The notes below the pieces were generated by a model. The model saw only the letters and a list, made by a program, of their open reading frames with translations, was not told the origin of the DNA and searched no databases. Shown here one piece after another: positions 9,304 through 19,816 of a stretch of 64,000 nucleotides of DNA. The position numbers and the translations under genes were made by a program. The stretch's first letter is position 1. The number at the start of each line of letters is the position of its first letter. The stretch comes from Stichopus chloronotus (taxonomy: Eukaryota; Echinodermata; Holothuroidea; Aspidochirotida; Stichopodidae). The stretch lies in the NCBI GenBank assembly GCA_021234535.1, contig CM037832.1:38575929-38639928 (forward strand). The letters are read 5' to 3'.

Positions 9304-12300
9304 GAGGAAAACTGCATTATCAAAATATTCATCGAAGCTATCTCGGTCCAATATTTTTTTTTAATCTCAGACTAGTAATATTTATTTGTAAGATACTTTG
9401 AGTCACGTCTTCTCCACAGTTTGGTTATAGTGTTTACTTGTTTTCATTGAAACTCTTTCCAAGTATCTTTCTCTTTTCAGTTTGGAATTTCTTCTTAGGT
9501 TTTGTACTCAAAGCATGACGTCATTTTAATTTATTCTTCACATTTTTCTAGGAAATTTGGGTAGCTTGCTAGCTTTCACTTTTGATTTCTTTCATATAAT
9601 GGTGCTCTTACATTTGTGCTTCTGAGATTGTAACATAGTAGGCAAGAAGATGTACTTTTTTCACTTTCTGATGTTATGATATGCATGGCCCAGTTTCTTC
9701 TGATAAGAGACTTGCGTGATTTAGTGCCTCCCTGTGGAACATTCCAGATCATTCCATATTTTGACAACTTTTATTTGCGGTTGATCAACGTTCCAAAATG
9801 GCCACCCCTGTCAGTGCCTTATTCCGGTTGGCAGACTTGCCACCCCCAAAAATGGCAAACCATGAAGTACTTGTAAGAAAATCTGGGAACCACATTCCAA
9901 ACCTGGAGATGTTTAAAAAGCTCATACACGAATGTGAAAAGTGTCGTCCAAACTAGGGAGATTTTTCTCTTTTCACCCTCTTAATCCTGTAGAACTTGAT
10001 ATTTCACTAAATTAGTCACTGTTCTACAAAGATACCTCTGTGAATAAATAATGCAGAAACATCACACATATTGCATCAAAGTGATTTTCACATTCACATT
10101 CGGCATTTTAACCGTGAGAGACGTTGTCTGAACTTGTGAGACTAACGGTTAAAATTGTGAGAGTTGGCAAGTCTGGTCAATCCTTCCATCATCTGTGGTA
10201 AAAAGTTCTGCCATAAATAGATTCCAAAAGTTAGCATGCTAGATCAATATCATTTCAATGATGGAAACACTGGCTTGAAATCCTCAGTCAGTGAACACTT
10301 CTCGTCATTGCTCAAGCTACGGTAGATGAACATCTCATCACTGAAGGTTTGCTGTTGTCGTTTGGGAGCATCACAAAGCAGATAGATGCACATGCAAGGA
10401 GAAGTGGGGCAGCTTGCTTTGTGGAAGCTGAGGTTATATGACCATGACAATGGCACCCCTTGTTACATAATGATAAGGAACATATCCTAGCGATGGGAGG
10501 GTAACAACAGTAGCACAGAATATTTGTGGACGGTTGTCGTTGCTTTCTGTGATGTTTTCGGGAAGATTCACGAACCTGTCAGATTGACATGGAGATGTCA
10601 TTTATTAATTTAAGCATCACCATGATTGGTCAGACCAAACCACCTTTCTCTAAACGATGAAACATTTGGTGCTGACATCCTGTGGGTGGCACTGTCATAG
10701 TGATAGCGTGCTAATGTTAGAGTCAGTCAAAGAGAACTGGAATCGCAATACATTCCTGCATCCAGTGTAGCCTTTGAGGGGTATAGTATTCGTAAACCCT
10801 CATGAGACGAAGGTGGCCGAAAATTCCAAAGTCAAAAGTATTCCCCTTTGAGAGACTATCCTAGGAATGACTCTCATCTGGTCACAAGCTTGTTAAGCAG
10901 ATGACTTCTATTTTTAGCTCTCTTGAAAATGTATGGAAAAAACCACTTATACTCTATTGGCTGGTGACAACTGTCTGCTGCTTGTATAACCAATGTAACA
11001 GTTTTAAAATTATGTAGCATGATATTACAATCAGTCACACAAAGCACACATACACAAGAAAAAGGAGCAAAATTGGAAAATGTTAGCCTGCCAGAATAAA
11101 GTCAAGTAAAGCGTTGATTGATTGATAGTCACTGCAGGTCAGTCGTCATTGGCATAATCTAGGTGTGCGTACCTGTGCCAGATCTAATTTTGTTGTTCTT
11201 TCATTTTTTTCCTTTTTGACTTTTTCGTTTAAAATTTTCCTTTGGTGTATTTAGGTCTGAGTTCCATACTTTGTGCTATTTTTGCTTGCAATTGCCTCCA
11301 CGAAAAGTGAGGTCATCTACTTTAGAAAGAGGTTGAAAAAAATAATTATTTTGTGGGGTTTTACGGGACCTAACAACATAATATGTATTCAATTTGTTAT
11401 TTTTGAACCAGACAACGAAAACGAACAAGGTTTGTGGCACTGTCATTTGTAAATTTGTCATTCAACTTAATTTGTTGCCATTTTCCAACCAAAGTGATCG
11501 ATCAATTGAGAAATGATTGTACAACCAAAACAACAAGGAAGCAACTTCTTCTTTTTTAGATTTCTTTCATAGATTTACATTGTAACTAAGGTGTGGACTG
11601 ACTACCATTGATGGCCATGGGTGTGATCACAACTCCACTGAAAGCCACATATTTAGCTGTTGTCAGTGATGGCATATGTACAGTGTATCAATCTTAAGCT
11701 CTCCAAATGGCAACGTGTTGGGTGCTGAATTTAGATGTCAAAATTGCATAAAGCCTAGAAGAAATAGGCTGCAAGTTCACATCTAAAGAAAACAAACAGA
11801 ATAGCGATTATAAATTCAATTTCGAAGTTGAGTGTACGTTAAAGATGTGTAGGTCACACGTTATCCGACTTTGTGCACAATAAAACAGTGCCCTCACATT
11901 TTACTTGGCTTCACATGATAAATAAATATATGCTAAGTTCACTAAGTTATAATTCCTTTTCACTCCATGCTTTTGTTCCATTTTTTATAGTAATATGTGG
12001 TTTATATAGAAAAGTTGGGTCATCGATTCTGTAAAGAGCTGAAGGAAGCTTGATCCCAGTACTGGTTATGATTTTGCGATATATTGCCAGATGTAATTCC
12101 TCGTTGTTGTTCAAGTTGTGGCTGGGATCCTACAGTTGTGAAGATTTTCCAGAAGTTAACAGGGTAACATAGGGATAGTTAGTGAGACAGTTTCAATTAA
12201 TAGACCGGCAAGTGATCACCAAACCATTGTACCTTTTGCTTTTTTTTTCTGTATTTTTTTTTTGTCATAAGCCGTGTTGCTGTCCTCCAAAGAACAAATG

Positions 12301-13810
12301 GAAATATTCACTCCAGTTTTTTAAATGCTTTTCCTTCTTGTACAACTTTTGTATTTTCCACTATGAGACTTCTCGAATTCCAGCATGTTTTTATTTCTTG
12401 TTTGAAACATTTCTATCCAAAATGCATAATTCAGAGTTTTGCAGGTCAAGACTCGCTCTCCAGGTCAGAACTTCTAAAAAGGTGCATTTAAAAAGGTCAC
12501 ACAGTTGACAGTGGACAAAAACATCCAGAGAAATTTTTAATTTAATGATTATTTTGAGTATTTTATAATACTTGTTTTTCTATTTCTTGCAACATTATTT
12601 ATTACTAATGTTCAGAAAGAAGTTGAATGAAATTGCAAATATACAACACTCTCACCAAATGTTGCCACCTCTGCAGAAATTTATCTAAAAGACATATAGT
12701 CCTATAATGCCATCCACAGGAAATCTGGGAGAAAAAAAATATGCAAAATTAAAAAAAGCTGATGAGGATCTTTTGATTGAGCTTTCAATTTTTTTGAGTG
12801 ATGTATGTTGTTAATGTAAGCTATATGTTGGATCTATATTGTAAGTCAGTCACTTATGTCGTAAAATAATGTCAAAATTGAGGACAGTTTTGGATAAAAT
12901 TTAGAAAATTCATTCGTGAAGTCTGGTAACACTGATCTCAGTAGTCGTTTTGGAGAAGGGGATCTCCACAGGTGACAAAGTAAGCCATTGTCCATGAAGA
13001 CGTTAATGTCCTCCTACTTATTTTGTAATGCTTTGGTTCTGTATTTGGCACATATATTTTTGGCTTGTTTCACAGTAACAACAGATATGGCTTCATATTT
13101 TGTTCCAATATTAAGTGTATCAAGCAGGGTAAATCATTAGCTATCACCATTGTTGAGATCAACCAACAGAAAGCATTTGTCAGTGAACAAAGTCATTGTT
13201 TCCATCTGTCAGTGAATGGACCATTTGTAACATTCAGCCAATCTGGTAATGGATGGACCAATCTTATGATAACTAAGATGTATTGGTATTCCATGTTTTC
13301 CTGTCTTAGTGCAGTTCACTGCTACTCATCGTACATAAAGATCCAAGTTCTCTTTGAACTTAGTCTTCTGGTTGGTTTGAAACTTCTTTTTTACGGCATG
13401 CAAAGATTCATCTACAATTTTCTTCCGTGGCTCTTCATCTCTCTCTCCACAAGGTCGCTGGCAGTGGTGGTTGCAGTGTAGCCAAGCCGCAGGTCTGAGT
13501 CGAAAGGGGTAGGGGAAGGGGAGGCGGAGGTTACAACCAGCTGGGAGAGGAGAATTACCATAAGATTAAGAGGGAGCTTCTTCACTCATAAGTTGATTGC
13601 TGCTTCAATTGTAGTATCCATTTTGTAAAGGTCTTGTCATATCTCATCCATCTAATCCTGAATATGCACCATAAAAAAGTAGCACCTCAGATCAGGAGAG
13701 GGTGTTATAGCTCATCTAATTCAAGTGTATAGCATAGCTTAATAGGAGAGGGGTTAGAGAATTACGTCTAAGCAGGAGAGTGGAAAAGTATATCTTATTG
13801 AGGGAGTTGG
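9304..13810. other. Putative anoctamin 3' UTR and intergenic sequence
   Basis: The first AATAAA seen downstream of the stop is at about 10044-10049; if used it gives a 3' UTR of roughly 0.84 kb. Another AATAAA lies near 11095. The remainder is AT-rich with no family-level coding signal. The open frames at 12182-12508 and 13065-13481 are low in complexity and not recognised. Confidence 0.4.
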
Positions 13811-13972
13811 ATGTCTGCTGGTGGTGTCCCTCCTAATCTCTCTGTGATGTCCTTGCTAGTGGCCTCCCTGTTAGTGGTCTCCGTACTGGTGGTACCTCTG
13901 TTAGTGGTCTCCGTACTGATGGTCCCCCTGTGGTTCCCCTGCTAGTGGTGTCCTTGTTAGTGGTCTGTGAGT
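13811..13972. repeat. Imperfect tandem repeat with tagtggtctccgtactggtgg core
   Basis: Several degenerate copies of gttagtggtctccgtactgg, in units of about 24-30 bp, separated by small indels. Confidence 0.7.
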
Positions 13973-14078
13973 CTTGTTCATTGCAGACATCAGCATCACC
14001 TCATGCTGGTTCATGCTGATGATGATACATGCTTTGTTCTCTTGCAGAAACATGAAATCCCAGAAACCACTCACTCAC

Positions 14079-14480
14079 CAACTTAACCTTACAGTTAAAT
14101 TTACACTTGACAAGTGCCATACTTGTGACATAGTAATCAGCAGATTTGATTTCAGAACCAGTGATGTAAAAATTTGTTCCTTGGAAAACTCTTGTTTCTT
14201 TGGGAAGTGCATCACCTGGAATGACTGGTGTTTCCACAATAACTCTGTTACCCTTCTACCTTATTTCTCAGCATTGCTCACTGACCATTTTCCCTTTCTA
14301 CCATATTTCAACAGGTTTTTTCTCCGATTTAAGTGGACATTGTCCATTCACCATTACAATTTGTTACTTCCTAGGCATTACGGTATTTCTTCCACCATGT
14401 ACAGCTATGTGTCTCCTTAACACTCAGGGTTTAACTCCATTCATTGGTAATGAAGACCCTTTGCCATGATTTTGTGACCA
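14079..14480 (-). pseudogene. Possible degenerate exon, family unknown
   Basis: On the minus strand a 59-codon frame (14255 down to 14079) reads like protein (contains FQGTNFYITGSEIKSADYY) and ends precisely at a strong donor, TTG|GTGAGTGAG. The same frame continues upstream to about 14480 with protein-like segments (MVNGQCPLKSEKKPVEIW) but is cut by at least five stop codons. I do not recognise the family. It could be a decayed gene or transposon fragment. The overlapping plus-strand frame at 13974-14420 has no splice or family support. Confidence 0.25.
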
Positions 14481-16239
14481 CATGTGTAACATAGAAAACA
14501 CCTTACTTTCTCAAATTTATATGGGGCATATTGTTCAACAAATACTATCATTTGAGCTTCCAGAGGTATTCTATTTATGTATATTCAGTATACACATTTT
14601 TCTTTTCTTTTTTTTTTATTTCTTTGCAATAGATGACATGCCAACCTTAAAACTCGAAGGTTTTCACAAACTGTTGAATATGCATCCCAAACCAGTTCCA
14701 GTAGGAGTCCTTGTTACATTTACATGTTTTACCTCCAAAGATAACATTTCAGCAAGTGATTCATTGTCAGTGTACAGTTATGAAGACCTTCAATAGTAAA
14801 GAATTTGTGAATGGTGGTGTTTTTTTTTTGTTGGTTGTGTTTCAGAATTTTCCTTGAGCAGATAACCAAAACTCAGGTGTCATAGATGTGATAGTTGGCA
14901 AGTCTTGTAGGCAGCTATTCCCCAAGAAGACTTTTTCCACGTTTTAATGTATATTCTGCCAGTATACAATGTACGTTACTCTCTTCCAATGTTGTGATAT
15001 TGCTTTGCAAAATCCTTACCGTAAAAACCGTCACATCCATAGACGGTACAATTGTGATATTACTGCATCAAAGTAATTTTAGCAAAGAATGAAAAGCTTT
15101 TACACCTCCTTTGTTGCTATGCAAATAACATTTAACACAGTGGTCACAAAATGAGACGGGCATTCTAGAACAATTTGAAGAAAGCAAAATCTTTTGTGTT
15201 TCTTATGGTGAAGGCTGCAATTAAATGACTTTAAAAATTGTATGCATGTTTTGACAATATGTAATATTATGAGTTGATGAGAAGCAGTTGGTAGACTGGT
15301 GGAAAAGGTTTTTTGAAAACCTGTTTGCCTCTTCTTGTGTAACTAGTACAGATAACCATTGACCAGGGCAGTTTACAACAAGTTTTAAAAAATGCAAAAT
15401 ATACCGTACCATAATCCACAAGATGGTATTTGTACTGTACCAGGTATGTTTTTTTTTTTTTTGGTATATAAAGATTTCAAAAGATTTAGATTTTTCCTTT
15501 TGTTGGTATAGAAAGATTTAGAAGGTAAAACATCACAACTCTTTATGCATGGTTCATGTTTGTGGTTTCTAATGGTAAAGGAGGCAGCAATTTTACAGGA
15601 TTTTTAAGAATGCTTAAGTTTTATGAAAATTGATGATAAATGGTTAATAATACTGGTGAAAAGTTGTTTGAACACATGTTTATCTCATGTTTTGACTTCC
15701 TGTAACAACTGATGTAACTGGACATGTAAATGTATATAGTAAAATAGATAAATAAGAAACGAGAGGTAAAAGTGCTTTCGCTCAATCAGGGAGGTGCAAT
15801 TGAGGACACAGCAGAACTCCTTCCTTTGAAGTTACCAACCTTCTACTAAGATCTCTGTTTTGTTCACTACCTAGGTTCAATGGGCTGAAAATGTATTAGC
15901 AACTTGAAACTAAAGGTCTGAGTTGCCTGCTCTGTAGTAAATTAGATCGGAAAGTTTCATCTCTACAGCTTTAACAGTGGCAGTCATTCTTTTCATCTTT
16001 CAAGCAGTTTGAGCTTATCTAAGTAGGAAAAATAATGCCGTGTAACTCGCTGAACATGACCAGCGAGATAACCAATCGCTAGCATTTGTGAGACAATGGT
16101 ACTGGCTTGACTGTCAGCAGCAACGCTTAACAAAAAAGCTTTGTTTCATGTAATCCTTTTCAAAGGGTATAGACAGATGTGAATAAAGATTTACTTGGAT
16201 ACAACTGAAAATACGTGACAAAAAAGTAAAACAGTGCTC
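14481..16239. other. Intergenic stretch, no firm feature
   Basis: A minus-strand protein-like frame with stops occurs at about 14640-14760 (contains LEVKHVNVTRTPTGTGLG) and may belong with the degenerate segment at 14079-14480. Poly-T runs occur near 14819 and 15450. Nothing else is recognised. Confidence 0.3.
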
Positions 16240-16560
16240 TAAGCTGGGAATTAACCTCTCTGATGTATCTCCTCAATTACACCTCTCTGGCTCAATAATG
16301 AACTTCCCATGAGTGCTGATCCATCAACAAGGAGTTGCTGCTGAAAAGATTGGACAGAATATTTAAACACAGCTATTACCTTAAAACCCACCAAATTGAG
16401 TGAAGATAAGTTGTGTCGTTGGCTCACAGATGTTTCATTCGGCGATTCCAGTTCAATACCATTCACATAGCAATGTCACCCAGGTCAACTAGTCCTTTAA
16501 CAATCAGCTCGATCAGAGCTATGTTTTGAAATGTAGGGTTTCTGCCGACGTTTTCAAAGC
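16240..16560 (-). pseudogene. Possible degenerate coding segment, family unknown
   Basis: Minus-strand frames around 16466-16251 (IELESPNETSVSQRHNLSS) and just upstream (VGRNPTFQNIALIELIVKGL) have protein-like composition and would connect only through a one-base frame change. Neither a family nor splice sites can be assigned with confidence. Confidence 0.2.
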
Positions 16561-18100
16561 AGGTGGTATAAAACTGGAAACAACTGTTTAACTGACTTCA
16601 GTGAGGACATTTAAGCTTTTCGTAAGAGATGACATGCAAATGAGTGGAAGAGGCAGAAGTCTATTTTTTTAAAAACTAAAAAAGAATTTTCCAGAACTTT
16701 CCAAAATAGTCAATTACTGATCCTTCATCATGTTTTGATTTACAACCAAAGTGTTATATTGTTATACGTGTCACCAAGCATCACAAGAACGAACAGCAAT
16801 ATGGCTGCAGTGGCAAATAGTTCCAAGTCTAACTATGACAGCAGCAGATGACGACTGCTACGTTGTATTTACTTTCAAATTCCATATAAGCCCTATTGAA
16901 ATGACAAGAATGGTATAAAAGACAGACTTCTGTGTGACGTTGGTGGTGCAAACCTTGGTTCAAAGTGACACATTTCCTTCTCAGTGGCAACCCTCTGGAT
17001 CCAGTAAGGAACTAGTTAAATCATTATGGCAACTGCAGATTTTTAGAAAAAGGAAATTTAAATAAGTGGAAAAATGACACACCCATTATTTGTTCGCATA
17101 GATTGTCAATATTTCACTTTTATTCTTTACAATTCTGATGTTTTCAAAATGTTTTAGATGTATAACTAGTAGGTAAGCACTAAGAGAGGTAAGCCTTAGC
17201 AGAATGAGGCAGAGTTCATTTCAAACCACCACCACAAGACCCATTACGATGATGAATACAAGGTGAACGTCGACAGCTTACACTATTTTCTTATCTACTG
17301 GCAATAGGACCTTGCAAATTTATTAGCTGACATGATTGTTTCACTCAGGAGATTGGCAATGTTTGTTGCTAAGCTCAAGTCATTCAAAAAAGATGTAAAG
17401 CACAATTTTGGTGCTTCCTGTTATATACTACTTAACAAAAGAAGCATTACAAAACTAAATCGATGGTCCAGTTTGCCAAAATGTCATTGGCCCCCTTCCT
17501 CCTTCAAGTTTGCTTAACTGCCATTACATATGAAGATAAAATGGTGCACTAGTACCCATTCCGTTCTATTTGGTAGTTTCCTGAATCACCTCCTTGGAAG
17601 TCACTCATTCAAGCCCAGTGCGTCCTCTACCCATACTCTTTCTAGTACTTCTCCTGTGTTTGGCTTTCAACCCTTTTGGAAAAAAAAACAGTTAAAGCCA
17701 GATACCAATACCAACAACAAGTCTGAGATTGTTTTTTGTTTTTAAGCGCATACATACACTCCCACTCAGCAAGATCAATAAAATCTGTTAGCTTGAACAC
17801 ACCCATCTTGTCTGACATCAGCTCTCATAAATTTTTTCTAAGACGGCAGTTTTCACACACATTCCTCGAAAGGAACAAGGACACTCACAGGTTTAAAGGT
17901 AACTTTAGAGTTCAAAGTCTACAAATTCAGTTGGAATGGTTCCAGGATGTTTCCAGGACTTCACAAGGCTTCTCTGACTTTTAAAACTTTTCCAGGCCTT
18001 GAAATAAACTTTCCAAATTCTCATGATTTTTCCATTGTGCAGTTGATCAGTGTGTGTGGGCAAGAGTTTAATGTAAAGTATGTCTGCAAAGTGAATCTAT
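16561..18100. other. Intergenic stretch, nothing recognised
   Basis: AT-rich DNA without a supported gene. It ends at the 5-bp target duplication of the Gypsy element. Confidence 0.5.
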
Positions 18101-18105
18101 GTGTT

Positions 18106-18366
18106 TGTTGTGTTTTATAAAGTAAACTCTTTGTTAACCGTTAACTGTTATATCCGGTTTTCTAACCTCTTCTCTGATACATGCCTTTTCTGAGAAATAT
18201 GAGTAATTGTAATGAGTCATGTAGGTACAGCACCTTGTGTTGAATGTAAGAACAAAGAGCCTGCTTCAGAGGCGTTTTAGACAGAGAGCAATAAACATCA
18301 CTTCACTATACTTGCTTTACTGTATATTGTGTTATTCCTGTCTCGGCTACTTGCTACAACACAATA
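18106..18366 (+). repeat. Gypsy 5' LTR
   Basis: Begins TGTTGTGTTTTATAAAGTAA and ends CTACAACACAATA. It is preceded by gtgtt and followed by the primer-binding-site region. It contains a TTTATAAAG TATA-like box near its start and an aataaa at about 18289-18294, which may be the polyadenylation signal. The end -TA instead of the usual -CA is odd, although the TGTTGTG and CAACACA ends are near-complementary. Confidence 0.92.
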
Positions 18367-18384
18367 AATTTGGCGACGAAGGTT
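18367..18384 (+). other. Putative primer binding site
   Basis: The sequence aatttggcgacgaagg directly follows the 5' LTR. TTTGGCGACGAAG-type sites in this position are common in animal Gypsy elements and would pair with a tRNA 3' end finishing in CGCCA. The tRNA is not identified. Confidence 0.7.
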
Positions 18385-18439
18385 TTGGATCTTTCGCATT
18401 TACTTCTTCAACGGTCGGTATTTACTCTATTTTACTACG

Positions 18440-19816
18440 ATGTCTGGGTTATTGCCTCCGCCCCAGTTTTTACCTTCTCCTGGAGAACCTTCACGCCCGT
18501 GGACACAATGGTACCGTCTCTTTGAGAACTACCTTGTTGCTGCTGCTTTTGACGCGAGTGCGGCTCGCAAGAAAGCTATTTTACTTCACTGCCTGGGTAC
18601 AGAGGGCCAGAGGATTTTCTACACCTTGCCTGTATGTTCCACGTCAGGTCTAGACGTTTACAAGAAGGCCGTCAAGACGTTGGAGGAGCATTTTCTGCCA
18701 ACCGTCAACGTGGTTGCCGAGCGCTACAGGTTTCGACAACGAGCGCAGTTGCCAGGTGAATCGATTGACGTCTATATTTCGTCATTGCGGGAACTTGCGT
18801 CAACGTGTGAATTTGACACATTTCTGGATGAGATGTTACGAGACCAGCTCGTCGAGAAGATCACTTCCCCCAAACTACGAGAACGACTTCTTCTTGAGCC
18901 AAAGTTGACCCTGTCGAAAGCTTTGGAAGTCTCAAGGAACTTCGAACAAGCACAACGTGAAGCGCGGTCGATGTCATCGAAGCCAAGTCCGTTTTCTACT
19001 TCACAAGTCCGCGACAGCAAGACACGCAATTCTACGAAATGCTATCGCTGCGGATCCAAAAAGCACCTTGCAAATTCTACGGAGTGTAAGGCTGTTCACG
19101 CTACATGCAGAACTTGTAAGAAGAAAGGACATTTTGAGAAAATGTGCTTAGGCCGTAATAAGGTACGTTCAGTTGCGTCTACTTCAGATACTACTGCTTC
19201 TTCTCATCTCATTCCTACTACCGCTGCTGCCCTTCCTTCACCTTCTGCTACTACCACTACGCCGCAACAACCGCAAGTACTACAAACTGAAAATGTTTAC
19301 CATGTAAATGCTAGACGTAGACCTAATGTTACTTGTGATGTGTTGATTAACAATGTATGTATTTCAGTTGTTGTTGATACAGCAAGTGATGTTACTTTAA
19401 TGAACTTAGGTACATTTAAGAAGCATTTTCTAGAAGAGACTCTTAAGCCTTGTGAGAGTTCTGTTAAATCCTACACTAATACCGAAATAGCTGTTGTAGG
19501 TTACTTTGATGCTAAAATTTCATTTCAAGGTCGATGTGCAAATATCGTTATACATGTTGTTCGGGAAGGCACTACACTTATTGGGAAAGATGCAATTCAA
19601 CTGTTAAATTTGCAGATTGACGGTGCTTCCCTATCTTGCTATTCTAATACAGAGGTTGAGTCACCTAGTACGCCTTCTTCTAATGTACCTTCGGAGTTTC
19701 CTTCACTTTTTTCGAATAATTTGGGTTTAATCAAAGGCTATCAACACCGAATTAAACTGAAATCGGAATCACGCCCTGTGCAACAGAAATTACGTCCCCT
19801 ACCGTTTTTCTGCTAG
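18440..19816 (+). CDS. Gypsy Gag-protease polyprotein (458 aa), ending in TAG
   Basis: The start ATG (18440) lies 73 bases after the LTR in the frame that covers gag. The N-terminal half is a capsid-like region. At about residues 200-236 are two zinc knuckles, a variant CYRCGSKKH...C and a standard CRTCKKKGHFEKMC (CX2CX4HX4C), which bind the genomic RNA. A retropepsin-like protease follows, with VVVDTASDVTLM at about residue 310; the active-site triplet is DTA instead of the common DTG/DSG, which may weaken it. The frame ends at TAG 19814-19816, directly before the RT, with no change of frame. The stop may be a disabling mutation or a readthrough signal; I cannot tell which from one copy. Confidence 0.9.
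   Translation: MSGLLPPPQFLPSPGEPSRPWTQWYRLFENYLVAAAFDASAARKKAILLHCLGTEGQRIFYTLPVCSTSGLDVYKKAVKTLEEHFLPTVNVVAERYRFRQRAQLPGESIDVYISSLRELASTCEFDTFLDEMLRDQLVEKITSPKLRERLLLEPKLTLSKALEVSRNFEQAQREARSMSSKPSPFSTSQVRDSKTRNSTKCYRCGSKKHLANSTECKAVHATCRTCKKKGHFEKMCLGRNKVRSVASTSDTTASSHLIPTTAAALPSPSATTTTPQQPQVLQTENVYHVNARRRPNVTCDVLINNVCISVVVDTASDVTLMNLGTFKKHFLEETLKPCESSVKSYTNTEIAVVGYFDAKISFQGRCANIVIHVVREGTTLIGKDAIQLLNLQIDGASLSCYSNTEVESPSTPSSNVPSEFPSLFSNNLGLIKGYQHRIKLKSESRPVQQKLRPLPFFC

Noticed and set aside
9676..9876. Plus-strand frame following the anoctamin stop as an extra exon
   Set aside because: No homology to anoctamin tails, and a stop is already present in phase at 9205-9207.
18237..18653. 138-codon frame spanning the Gypsy 5' LTR
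   Set aside because: Runs from LTR into gag in the wrong frame; the copy in the 3' LTR (22673-22948) shows it is LTR sequence.
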